Shown one piece after another: positions 38,028-49,825 of a DNA stretch of 64,000 bases. The notes under the pieces are model-generated. The model saw nothing but the letters and a program-made list of their open reading frames with translations, made no database searches and was not told the origin of the DNA. Made by a program: the position numbers and the translations under genes. This stretch comes from Chaunax sp. Z400 (Eukaryota > Chordata > Actinopteri > Lophiiformes > Chaunacidae), in NCBI GenBank assembly GCA_037577475.1, contig CM075188.1, positions 7,660,501-7,724,500 of the forward strand. The letters are read 5' to 3'. Positions within the stretch are counted from its first letter, which is position 1. Each line of letters starts with the position of its first letter.

Positions 38028-41000
38028 ATGTCTCTCAGGCTCCTGCCTGCTTTCATTGTGGACAATGATGAGGATGATGATGGAAACTTCACAAAATGGA
38101 TGAGCAGTTACTGGGGTCATGGAGCAGAGACCGGACACTCCAAAGAAAGGAAACGCAGTTTCAGAAGACCTGCAAAAATGCAAGTTGACCGAAGAGCATC
38201 ACTCCCGACTGTGGTAAGGACTGCAAGCATTTAATGACACATGCATGTGACTATGCTGAATGTACAGTATGTATTTGCATTGACATATGAAGAGCAGCAA
38301 CTTACTTTTAATTAAACATCCGACTGACCACAGCATGAAGAATATTTGAAAACTGATGTAACCTTGATAATTTACCTTTAGAAATACAAAAAAACGACTT
38401 TGAGGATTTGAAGAGGGATGAGGGGGGATGTCATCCCCCCCTTGTTAGCAAAATGCCCAACATACATCCCAATTGTTATTAGGTTGAAAAAGAAAATATG
38501 ATTTTATTTAAATGTTGGCACACAGTGGCAGTAGATGAATGCAAGTATCATGTATGTATATAGTCTGTAGGTCTGTGAGTGTTTATCAATAGCCTGTCCT
38601 GACCTGTAATGTGTCCCTACCAACTTCACATAATTACTTGAAACATGTCAACAACAGGCAGGTAATGTGAAACAAAAGCAGCTGATGATATGACAGCACA
38701 TGCTCATATAGATTGACCCCTCAGTGGCCGACAGCTGCAGCTAAGCTGAAAATTTGATTTATTTTCAAAGTCAAAGCCTGTGCTCACTTCTGCCAACACA
38801 GATCAACTTCAGCATTTCATCTAGAGGAGGAACGAGGCGAATGACACAACTCAAACCATGAATAAATACATATTTACTGTAATGTAGAACTCAAAACTGT
38901 GTTTCAAACCACTAAGATTCTTGTACCTGGGTTCCTAAATGAATCCTTAGCTTGACTTGAGACTTTAATCTGTGTTACAAAATGGTTAGAGGTGGGCAAT
39001 TACCAGGAAGGACCCTCGTATTAAGTTTTTTTATTTTATTTTATTTTATTTTATTTTATTTTATTTTATTTTGAGTTTTATGACACCGTTATCACTTTGG
39101 ATTCTTTTTATTATTATTAATTTTATTATTTGATTTATTAACACTAAGTTAATAAATTAATTAATAGTTAATAACTAAGTTCAAATCAGATCCACCTTAC
39201 ACCAACAAAACACAAACTTTATTGTGACTGTACCCTAATCAACATACTTGTTTTGCAACATAAAAGAGTTTCTTAAGAGGTTACTTAAGAATAATTGGAG
39301 TGATTAACCCACACAAAAGCTCAGTGGTCTGTCTGGTTTAATGTTATTCACGTTTCCTGCAATTATGGGAATATTACATTATTGATTTCCTTTGAGCTGA
39401 GATCATTGTGGACACATTTTCCAGTTGTGTAATAGCACTTTATTGTGACTGTACCCTAATCAACATACTTGTTTTGCAACATAGAAGAGTTTCTTAAGAG
39501 GTTACTTAAGAATAATAGGAGTGATTAACCCACACACAAAAGCTCAGTGGTCTGTCTGGTTTAATGTTATTCACGTTTCCTGCTATTATGGGAATATTAC
39601 ATTATCGATTTCCTTCGAGCTGAGATCATTGTGGACACATTTTCCAGTTGTGTAATAGCACATATTCTCTCTGTGGTCCACAGTCACAATTAGATGCCAT
39701 GAAGCTGAACAGGCTCCACACAGCGACCACAGCACCGACCCCGAGCCACATCAAAACGAGGGAGGAGAAGGGGGAGGTCAGGCCCCACCAGAGAGTTCGT
39801 CGTGCCTCCTCGGACGACAACAGCCGTCCCAAATCAGCCATCCCAGAGAACCGCATCACCACTATCCCGGAGCTCACAGAGTCATTTGAGAGGAGGCTTT
39901 GTCTCACTGATAAGAAGTCCATGTCTCTGGTGAGCATAACGGACATGACTTTGTTATAGTTTTATTTACCAGGACAATGTGTTGTAAAGCATCAAGTTAG
40001 CATCAGGATCAGTCAGATTTGTGCACTCTGTATTAAAGGTTAAAGATCACTTAGAGAGCATTAAAAGGTATAGTACCATAATCTGCTGACAGGGTCACAG
40101 GACGACCGGTTTGAACTGCATTTCACAAAAGCTTATGTCACTTATTGTAAACTGTGCAGTATCGTTTGTATCACTATAAAGACAAGAATAAGATGTTTCA
40201 CATTTTATGAAAAGGATAGATCACTTCTTCACGGTATATTGGCATATCTCTATATTTCTATTGAGATATTTTTTATGAAATATTGTATTTATTTGCTTTT
40301 AATACTTGGTTATTAATTTTCACATTCTTTAATTTAAAAAACAGGTAACTAATGGAGCACTTTGGTGCCGATTAGGTTTAGTTTTTCAAGCTGTTTGTGG
40401 TTAGAAATGACTGCAACAACATGAATTATCATTTTCTGTTTTCACAGCAGCAGACAGCGCAGTTTCATTCCAATAGCTATACACTGTGTGCTCATGCCGA
40501 ATGTACGGTTAAGACAGATATTAATCATTTGTTTATGTATTGTTTAGTTCACTTAAAGGACTTCTGGAAAATAATCTGTGGCTAAATGTGTCCAACAAAG
40601 CTTTCAAAACAAACGTTGGACAGTTGTATGTTTGTCATCAGATTCTAATTAAAACTTCATATCAATTAGCCACAATATTAATTTGCTTAACAGTACACTC
40701 ACTGGTGTAATTAGAGTACAGTGTAGTCAGACATCTGTCAACACTGTAAATATACCAGATATATCATTTTGGTCAGAGGTTGAGCTTTTAAGAAGAAAGT
40801 TGATTCCTTCTTTTACAGACTGATGATGACAAGTTGTGCCTCATCTGTCATGAGGAAATGCGAAAGACTGGAGGGGGCGTTCAGAAGCTGCTCTGTACGC
40901 ATCGCTTCCACAAGGAGGTAAAACATCTTTACTGAGTCAGACACATTGCTATATCCTATACACTCCCAGCATGTCAAATATCAGATCCTTGGTGCATGAA

Positions 41001-42941
41001 GGTAGCTCATTCCTCAATATGCATAAACAACACATTAAACCTATCTCTGTGGAAGAATGGAGAACTCTAACAGCTTTTCCCCTGGTCTGAGGACTTGACA
41101 CTTACTGATCATGATGTCTCCGTTTGGTGGGTCTGAAGGCGGTTCGAAGATTAGAGCAGTGTCGACCCCGAAGTGGCAGCGAAGCAGCAGCTTTTCAGAT
41201 GAGGAGGCTCTTGAACGTGAGAAGGAAGTCAGCAGACGGACCTATCTCCACAGAGAAAGAGCAGCACACACTCCAACGTCAACTTTCCCTGCGGAGACAT
41301 CGTTGACATCATTCTGTGGAAGGAGGTGACTTATTAGTGGAAAAGTGGATGATTTTCACCAATGGGCCACACATCAGGAGTCTCTCCTGAACCTTTCCCA
41401 CAAAATGGTGTGATGTTCAAGTGTTAAGATCTCAGGGCCTCGACTGTGCCTGACCTGATCCTGTGAAACTGTCCTGAGGGCCCTGCCGGAGATTTTACAA
41501 CATGTTCTCATCAGTGTGTCAAAAGTCAGACTTATGAGGATCCATGAATAAATCTTCATAATTGGAAACACATTTAAAATGTTTGATTTGAAAAACAAGT
41601 GGTTTTTGGAATGGATATACAGTAAATTCCTCTGAGAAAAAGAGTGGGTATTTATTTTATTTAACCTTTATTTAACCAGGAGAATAAAACCCATTGAGAT
41701 CAAAGATCTCTTTTACAAGGGTGACCTGGCCAAGAAGGCAGCAGCACACGTCAATAAGAAAACCAAAGTATTTATAACTTATAACCAACTCCATCTCTTT
41801 ACCTTGAAAAGTAAAAATATTTGAATATATAATAATTATATGAATAATTGATATAGAAATCAATACTTGAATTTCCTACTAAGAGCTGTATTGAAAGATT
41901 ATACTACTTTAGCACTGGCAAAGAATATGTGCCTCTATATAATACCACATAATACCACTTATATTACCACTGTCAAGATGTTCATGTAACGTTACTTTAT
42001 GTTTGTGTAGATCTCAGTCATCCAGGTCATGGTAATCCTTGAAGGCTGATTCAGAAGCAACTGGACTTCTTTTCTCAGCTTGAAGAGGGAGGTGAAACGT
42101 CTTCAAGCTAAGAAAAGAAGTCCAGTTGCCTCTGAATCAGCCTTCAAGAACGTTACTTCATGTAATGTTATGTTTCTGGGTGACAATCTAAACAATATCT
42201 TTCTGGTTATATTCATCAAATGCTTGTAGATATCACACAAGGAGAGTATTTTTTAATTTACCACCTTTAGAAAGCCTTTCAGCAGACCCACGATATAATT
42301 TGTTGATAGTGTGAAAAGTAAAACAATGCTACAAAAATATTTAATGGCACATATAGTAATGTAATCAATTCACCACAGCTGCTGTTATTTATCTGCGTCT
42401 TTCTACTTATATACTGTAGACTTTGAGGACTTGTAGGACATTTTGTGTCATATTCATTGCTTGGAAGTTGATTTAATGTAATCCAAAATTATGTCTTTTT
42501 AGTGTTTGTGTTGCTATAGAAATAAAGCTAAAAATGAATAACCAATGAAGTGTATTCTCAAGATATCTGCTTAGTATTTGACCTGCTTTCTAAAACAGAA
42601 ACTTTAGGTACTGCTGGGACTTACGGCTCCCCTTCAACAATACAGTGAATGTACAATCGAGTAAACATTATGTCCCCATAGCTCGGGGTCAGCGGTGGCC
42701 GTGTTGTGTGTACTGATGGTCAGCATGTTAAAAATGACCTCCTGGCATCAGCGAGGATAATCAAGAAAAGCATAAGCAGTCAGTCTGGCTGAAAGAAATA
42801 GATGCAATAATAACTTTCAAAAATGTCTTTCAGTGCATGGAGCAGTGGCTGTGGAAGAAACAGATGTTTCCCACATGTCGTGTTCATGTGTCCGTGGTGA
42901 AGCCCCTCTATTGGTCTTCGTCCCGTACCAAAGTCCCATAA
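38028..42941 (+). CDS. lnp1: Lnp1-like protein with C-terminal RING-H2 finger, 4 coding exons
   Basis: Exons: 38028-38213, 39684-39929, 40819-40917, 42834-42941; all junctions are phase 0, giving about 212 aa. Exons 1-2 match LNP1 (leukemia NUP98 fusion partner 1): an acidic DNDEDDDG run, FTKWMSSYWGH (human FAKWMSSFWGH), RRASLPTV, and ELTESFERRLCL followed by KKSMSL (human KFSESFERQLCF). Exons 3-4 encode a RING-H2 module spanning their junction: Cys151, Cys154, Cys170, His172, His175, Cys178, Trp182-Leu183 and Cys192. Position 189, where a Cys is expected, is Phe. The human protein lacks this domain. RING fingers usually bind E2 enzymes; activity here is unproven. Start uncertain: TCTCTCAG right after ATG at 38028 could instead be a splice acceptor, putting the true start in an unseen upstream exon. 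Location between tomm70a and tmem45a supports the identity. Confidence 0.8.
39027..39072. repeat. (TTTTA)n microsatellite
   Basis: About nine perfect TTTTA units in lnp1 intron 1, followed by more AT-rich sequence to about 39175. Confidence 0.9.
39217..39661. repeat. 221-bp tandem duplication before lnp1 exon 2
   Basis: Copy 1 is 39217-39437 and copy 2 is 39438-39661, head to tail. I count five substitutions and one 2-nt insertion between them. Copy 2 ends 22 bp before the exon 2 start at 39684. The pyrimidine tract and acceptor (TTCTCTCTGTGGTCCACAG) lie outside the repeat and are present once. Confidence 0.95.
41655..41745. repeat. Common fish interspersed repeat fragment
   Basis: TTTAACCTTTATTTAACCAGG, CCCATTGAGATCAAAGATCTC, and GGTGACCTGGCCAAGAAGGC are in the order seen in a widespread teleost repeat. 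It is short, without coding content, and lies in lnp1 intron 3. Confidence 0.55.
42012..42148. mobile_element. Foldback (inverted-repeat) element, copy 2
   Basis: Arms 42038-42085 and 42101-42148 are 48 nt each, reverse complements with two mismatches, around a 15-nt loop. The left flank CTCAGTCATCCAGGTCATGG is shared with copy 1 at 32689-32812, in opposite orientation. It lies in lnp1 intron 3. Confidence 0.8.
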
Positions 42942-43399
42942 CGGTCCTGTACCCACACCTACACCTACCATATCCGCATGCTTATGTGACCCTCTGCACG
43001 AAACCCCCATTACTATTTGGTTAACATGTAAGGGTGAACTGAAAACAGCACTGAAGAAGACTTCAGATCATCTTTCGTCATGTGAGGCCCTGAGTGAACA
43101 CTGTGTGCAAGTTAAGGGCCCCCTCGGTAAGAGAGAGAATTTGTCATTTGGAGGGGTGTCACTCTCTTTATCTATATAAGACTATAACTGCTCTGCGTAA
43201 ACTACAGCTCTTTTTTTCTTTTTTGTCATAATTTTGTTATAAAAAAATCCAGAATTAAATAGAATCTACATTTTTATAAAGGTAAATTCCTCAGAATTAA
43301 TCCTATTTTCTAATTATCTATTTCTCTCCAAACTATTTTCTCCTACTTTTTATCATTTTGTATTTTTTCACATCTAATTTACTTTAAAGGAATCATTGG

Positions 43400-43690
43400 T
43401 ATTTTAGGAATGATTTGCTTTCCTGCTGAGAATTGTGGGGGAGATTGATACTGCTGTCCTGTTTGTCTATTAGATATGAAGTTCTAGCCAGCAGCTGGTT
43501 AGCTTAGCTTAGTACAAGTACTGTCACCATCCTGAGATAGTCCATGTTCACTGGTATGAAGGTCGGTCGGAGGATTTTGTTGATAGAGCCAGGCTAGCTG
43601 TCTCACCCTGCTTCCAGTCTTTATGCTAAGCTAAGCTAACCAGCAGGTGGCTTTAGCTCCATATTTAGTGTCCCATCTAACATTTAAGAA
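43400..43690. repeat. Fish repeat with TTAGCTTAGC inverted ends
   Basis: GGTTAGCTTAGCTTAG at 43497-43512 pairs with CTAAGCTAAGCTAACC at 43626-43641, a perfect 16-nt inverted repeat. CCAGGCTAGCTGT and CAGTCTTTATGCTAAG also belong to this widespread teleost repeat. A short related piece occurs at about 12680-12760 in a tbc1d23 intron. Confidence 0.6.
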
Positions 43691-45999
43691 AGCTGATACA
43701 TGAATTTCCCAAAATGCCAAACTATTTCTTTTTAATTAAATCAGCCATTTAACTTCTACCACATTGGATTGACAGCTTGTATAGTTACTAAGGTTTATCT
43801 TTACTTTTGAAAAGGTTTTTTACTCCTCTCTCTTGTCTGACAATAACAAAGTTAATGCTGACTTCAGAGTTTCAGTAGTATGCAAAGTATTTGTAAATTC
43901 AGACTAATTGTGGGAGGTATTATTTTGATGTATTGTAGAATCTATGTTAAGGACAGGAATACATCTTGTGGTATCTGATAATGGTATGGACTGAAATTCT
44001 ACTTACATCCTAAGGATGACTAGCTTTGCTAAACTGAATGTGTGTGAGTGCATCCATCTAGTTTCAGCCTGTGTTAATAATATTTGCTCTGAAGTCATTA
44101 GAGTTATAAAACTGATCTCCTCCTATTAAAAGAATGAGCCTCTCTGTCAAACTACACCTCGTATCCACATGCTCCATCTTCCTGCATTATTGTTTTGCAT
44201 GTGAAATGTTTTGCATGACATCCATAAACTGTTGTATATCCTGCACTGCCAAACGTGCTAAACATCCAACAAAATCAGACTGCTTGTATATAAATGTATG
44301 CATATAGATACACAATTATATGAATACAATTTTATTTCTATTAACTGACTAATTCCAATTAGGGGATGCAATCTACTGAGAACTTGCTAAGATTCCTTTT
44401 CAAGCAAAATGAATCTGTTTGCACTCTGCAGCACAGATAAAGTTTAATTATAACTAAACAAAGATATCCAAGTCAGTTTTATCCCTTTAAATGTGATATA
44501 TTGAAATTTAGTTACATACAGTATACTATCCTCTTACAGTCATATTTTTTGACTAATTTTCATCAACAGCAAAAAACATTGAAACATTTTTTGAGCTTTT
44601 TGCTCAGAACCAAAAATACAGAAACATTGTTTAAAGACAGAAGTTTTGAAAGCTGAAGTGAAACGACGATCAACACACAACAAGCCTTCTACAGTTCACT
44701 GTTTTTATGGGAATAAAGTGTTGACACACAGCACTGTCTTCCACTGTTGTGGTCTTCGACTCTTGAATAAAAACAGACTGACGTGACATGCCCTTGTTTA
44801 ATGTGGTTTTCTTTAAACAATCATCCACTTTTCTGTCTATCTCTGTAATAACAAGTGTTCAAAGGTCTTAAAATCCCATAATAACAATGCCAGCACCATA
44901 ATAGATCTGTCTCAAGGCAGATATTTTTGGCTCAGTAGATAAAGGACAGGTAAGTAATAATATTAATTATGACTCCATTACATCTAGATGTGTAAGTTGT
45001 ACCATGTAACTAACACACATATCTGGAATGTGACTGTTATCAGTGTTATTAGTTACACCTGTGTCTATAAATGTAGCTATTATGGCTATTGAATATTGTA
45101 AGTTATTCAGATGGTCCTGCATCTGATTCCCTGTTTAATTGTTACTGACTTTGTCTCATGTTTTGTATGTAAATTCTTCATATGGTATCAATTATACAGC
45201 AGGTCCTATAATTATAGTCAAGTAATGAATCCTATTCCACCTGACAATGTAGGGAAAACTTAAACATTTTATATGCTGTCCCAGTACTTTATAACTCAAT
45301 ATTTTGCAAAGTTGATGTTCCATTCTATTGTATTGTTATTTTGATGTGGTGCCTGTAAATCAGTGGAAAAGCATGAAACTGATAAAGTTTAAAACTGACA
45401 GCATGAATGTGCATTCAGTCACACTTGTCCTTGTGCATGTAGATTTGTTTTCTCATGTGCATCGACAAGAACAAACAAAACCATGTCTCACTCTTAAGAA
45501 CTCCAGAGGTTGAGAACTCTCAAGGGTGTCTTTAAATTTACGAGTTTAAGGCCATCAAAATAATTAAACAAGTTTTCAGCATTTCTTCGACTGTATTTTG
45601 ATGGTGTTTCCTTACAACCTACATGGCCTACAACTGAGAGAACGTTTCCCTGTCTATAATTGCAAGAGCTAGCTGGTCTATCTTCCTGTCTCATTCTTCA
45701 CGATTAAGTACACATAATAAAAAATAAACATACAAATTAATATTCATAAATTCAGAACAGACAGTAGTTATAAATTATAGTATAATGTTAAAATATGTGT
45801 CATAGGGAATTTTAGAGGAAAGGGGAAATATGAGCTGCAAAGAAAAAAGGGCAGAAACACTTGTTTTTCTTGCACATCATCCATTAGTTTAAAAGCCTAT
45901 GTGTGATGTTAGCAGATAGAGAAATAAGCCTACATTATAATTTGATTATGTTTTTGCTGGTATTTGTTTGCTTTGGTATTTTAGCAGCATAACAAAAAA

Positions 46000-46670
46000 A
46001 CAGATTTTTGTGAAACTTGAAAGGAGGGTTCAAATTACACTTGGGAGTGGATCTGGATAAAGGGGTGGAGTCAGTTTACATTGCATGATAGGGCTTTTTG
46101 GACATTTTTGTCAATAACGCATAAGCTATTTGATGGATTACCATGAAATTGGGAGGAAAGGTGGGACATGTGCCATGGAAGTAAGACATTTTGGACTACA
46201 GTGGATGTGGATTAGAGGCAGATCCATGAATTTCTTCCACTTCCTTTAATGTTGTAAGATAGGGATTTATTCCGCATTTTTACCACATGACAGATTTTTA
46301 TGAAACTTGGTGGAAGAGTGCATACATGTCAACCCTCACAGAATGCTTTTAGATCTTTCTGCATTTCAAAGACACCTTGGTTTTCCTTTTAGATAATTCA
46401 ATGAAGTTTTGAGATGTTTATAGGCTTCAATTCAAACTGCACTGCATGTGTTATTTTTTCCTTATGGATTTGGGAAAATCTTAAGAATTTTCTATACCAG
46501 ACTTATAGGTGAGCATCTGATGAGGTCGACATGTACAAGATGGGACAGGTGCTAAAAATGGAACAGTTGAATTTTGGAGCAGATCTGAATAAAGGAGTGG
46601 ATCTTTTTTTATTCTTTACTCATTTTTGTGGTGCATATGTCATGTTGGAATTTAGGTTAGGGTTTAATTT
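46000..46670 (+). repeat. Degenerate interspersed repeat with internal repetition
   Basis: Units resembling CAGATTTTTGTGAAACTTG plus GGATCTGGATAAAGGGGTGGA recur at about 46000, 46140, 46285 and 46535. This is the same family as 31500-32070 (opposite strand) and 51745-51990. The open frames in it carry no recognisable domain. Confidence 0.5.
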
Positions 46671-47129
46671 CATTAAAAGGGACTGGAGGAATGCGCCCTA
46701 CTGCGTGCCCCCCTAGTTACTTAATAAATGTCTAATAGAGAATGTCATTGTGGTCAACTCTGTTTTTCTACACTGCATTATCCCCCATATGTACACAAAA
46801 ATAAATAATAAATATAAATTATTATTATGTATTATTATCATAAATATATAAATAAATGGGTGATTCATTTGATGAAATTCCGGGAATTAACGCAGTGAAT
46901 TGTGGGCTCATGTTTTATGTTAAGTGTATCCAATAAAAGTACAAACAAGACGGACCAAACTTCCGGGCAGGAGATCAGTTCGTCTTCTTGTGATGGAGGA
47001 CGTGCCGGACATCTCGTTCAGTGGTTGATGGAAAATAGCGGTTTACTCTCAGGCAGGGAGGGACCATTCCGAGCAGGAGCAGGCGGAGTGAAAGTGCACA
47101 CGTGGACACCTGAGACCGACATGAGCTCC

Positions 47130-47436
47130 AGCCAATGACAGCACAGATTGATGACGTAACTCATCTCAGTCATCCAATAGGATAGTTTATTTGGGGTAAA
47201 GTCGTAAACTATTTAGACTTGGAGAAAAAATAGGAAAAAAAGGTTGTGGAGAGGGTCTGGTTTGGAGGCTGTGGGACCCGGAGGAGATAGCTGATGTCTG
47301 TGTCGTGTTCTGTCGAAGAACAGAGAGGATATCGCTCTGCTTTGCCACGGGAATAGTTTATATTTGATGAGAAAATGAGACTGTTTTGATTGTTTTGGCT
47401 GATTTGATCAACTTCACATCTCCAGGAGCATATTGG
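47130..47436 (+). promoter_or_regulatory. tmem45a: Probable tmem45a promoter and 5' UTR exon
   Basis: Contains CCAAT at 47132 and 47174 and a CRE-like TGACGTA at 47152, then a GC-rich stretch ending in a strong donor (TATTGG|GTAAGACC) after 47436. The first tmem45a coding exon is at 49826, so this fits a noncoding first exon with a 2.4-kb intron. The transcription start is not determined. Confidence 0.5.
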
Positions 47437-49825
47437 GTAAGACCCCTCCTCTTCAGTTCTACTGTAAAGGAATTCTAAGATCCTGTACCTCAGATTTAAA
47501 GTGTATTTTTATACAGCTGTCTAACAGGAGGCTGTGTAAATACACAAAATAAAAACTTTCATATGTAAGATTGGTGGCCTATATAACATATAATAAAGTT
47601 TTTTCATAGACTTATATACCAGGTACTTCATATGTTTCACTTGGATCACTTTTAGGCTCAGTAATTCACATCTTTATATTGATCCGCACCATCTAACCTA
47701 AGATGGAATTATTTCATGCTAACACATTTAACTACTTAATATAAATTTTTTTTATCAGTTGAGTTGCAAACTTTATATATCTCTCTATTCTTAAGCTTTA
47801 TAGTCGGTCAGTTGTGTTTGTGTAAAATAAAACACAAAGTTATCATATATGGCAGGTAAGAACATCTGTTAAGTTTTATTTTAGGTGTAGACCTGATTTT
47901 AAAGGTTAATTTACTGTCAGAAACATTTAGGCCTTTTATTTTCATAGCCAGTGGTACCTAAAATAGAATCTATACCTCCATCAGTGATCTTCGCATTGCC
48001 ACCAATCAGCCTGAATAAAAAATACACCTGACATAATTACTTTTCCACTAAAGCTTTACTCAACAAAAATGATACTTTAGTCTTATCATTCTAGGCGTTA
48101 CATAATTCAATAATAAAAGAAACAAAAAAAACAAGTAAAACAAGTAAAATCGTTTGTGGAGGGAGTATTCAGGTTTCTTAAGGTTAACACACAAGCACAT
48201 CACACACTGTACAATTTCAAGTAAAAGTCCTGCATCTAATTTTTTAGGATATCTAAGAAATAATATAAGCAACAAATAAGTATTAGTAGTTGTAAAGTCC
48301 TGATTATGTAGAATGATATTTTGGATAATCATTATGATATTATTAACATGCAATCAGTACTTTTTTTTGCAATCAGTGCAATCAGTACTTAAACATCATA
48401 ATTGGTCAAGGTGGGGCCAATTTGAATGGTTCTATTGTGTTTGGTTGTTTAATTGAGGGCCCTCTGTGCCCCATCAGCTCCTCTCCTTTACGTCACAGTG
48501 TCCGTATGCTAGCACCTTAAAATGTAACTTGTTATTAAATAAATAAATGGAGGAATAAGTGTATTATTTTCCCCTGAAATGTGGTGGAGGTAAGGAGTGT
48601 TTAATATGAAATTAAAGCGCAAGCACCTCAAAATTTAACTCAATTAGGCTATAGTACAAAATTAATTGTATTAGTTACTTTACGCCTCTAAGCATGAATA
48701 AAATGTGTATTTATTCTCCGAAATCCTTGAGTGTGAACCCAAACATTGTTGTTTATATTGTTAGGACATCAGCTTAAAACTGAAGAGTCCTCCATTAGCA
48801 CTGGAGTGACATGAAGTAGTGATTGTCATGGCAACCGGCAATGGACCATCTGAAACAGATGAGCTCAGTTTAACATCTCAAACAATCTCTTTTTAATGAA
48901 TGTCCTTCAAATGGTTCCCTTTGTTGCCGGGCAGAATATTGTCATCTCCATCACAAAGAGAGTCCAGCCATGCACCTTATTCTTTTCCTCGCCATTGATT
49001 TCACTGTTTTTCTTTCAAAGTTTACAAAATATGGTTTATTGCTATTGTCTGTAATCAAAAAGCTTTATAAAGGTTTTTTCTAATTAAAGTGATTATTATT
49101 ATTATTAAAGTAATTTCATATTCATAGTGAAACATGAGGAAGCACGCAGCATATGACTGATGCTGAAATGGCAGCCTGTTTGAACATTTTTAATTTTCTG
49201 GGTATATATTTTGTTCCTTTGAGAGGATAAACATGTCGTTTAAAGATGATGACACCCTGGTCTCCACCCACAGCATTTATCAGCCAGCCACAGGTTTATT
49301 TGTCCAGGAAATGATGACTAATCATTGCCAACATGCAATCAGTGTCTCTTCTTAGGTTGAGTATTTTTACAACCCACTCATGAGAAACTGCTCGTTTAAA
49401 AAATTCAAATGAAACCGACAGCAGCACGTTTACTGCTAAAGGCGTGAGCCTCTATCTGGTTTGTTTCCACTCTCTCCAACTAAGGGGCCATAGCCAGCAC
49501 ACACTAATTAAGTGTGATTATGCTGTTGAGCTAAATTGCAAGCACTTGCACTTCTCCCCTCACATTTCTAAAATGCTATAAATACTGTATATACTCATGC
49601 CACTGTAAGAACTATTTCTCTAAAGTACACGCCAAATTATTATGTTTGTGTTGATACATTTACCACATGCATTTAAAAGATTTTCACAGGAGAATAAAAC
49701 CACGACTCATGCTGAGAACAAATAAAATGTTCCTAGTTGTGTCCCTTTATTATTACTCTGCACTGATGCAATTATCCATAACTGTTGATATATTTGTTCC
49801 TCCTACGTTCAAGGCGTCGTGAGTC

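Larger units (their letters stand above)
42942..47129. other. lnp1-tmem45a intergenic region
   Basis: Contains lnp1 3' UTR (a candidate AATAAA followed by GTGTTG at 44712-44717), a TTAGCTTAGC-type repeat at 43400-43690 and a degenerate repeat at 46000-46670. I saw no coding exon in about 4 kb. Confidence 0.55.

Noticed and set aside
41111..41329. A GC-richer open segment in lnp1 intron 3 (EEALEREKEVSRRTYLHRE) as an extra lnp1 exon
   Set aside because: Three frames are open for part of it, no paired splice sites of the right phase are clear, and it matches no LNP1 or RING sequence I know. Exon 3 joins exon 4 perfectly without it.
41038..42833. CRISPR-like or other array formed by the repeated foldback arms
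   Set aside because: Only one pair of inverted arms is present here; there are no spaced direct repeats, and the host is a vertebrate.
48060..48353. A 97-aa open frame in tmem45a intron 1
   Set aside because: AT-rich, hydrophobic by composition, antisense to the gene, and without a recognisable family.
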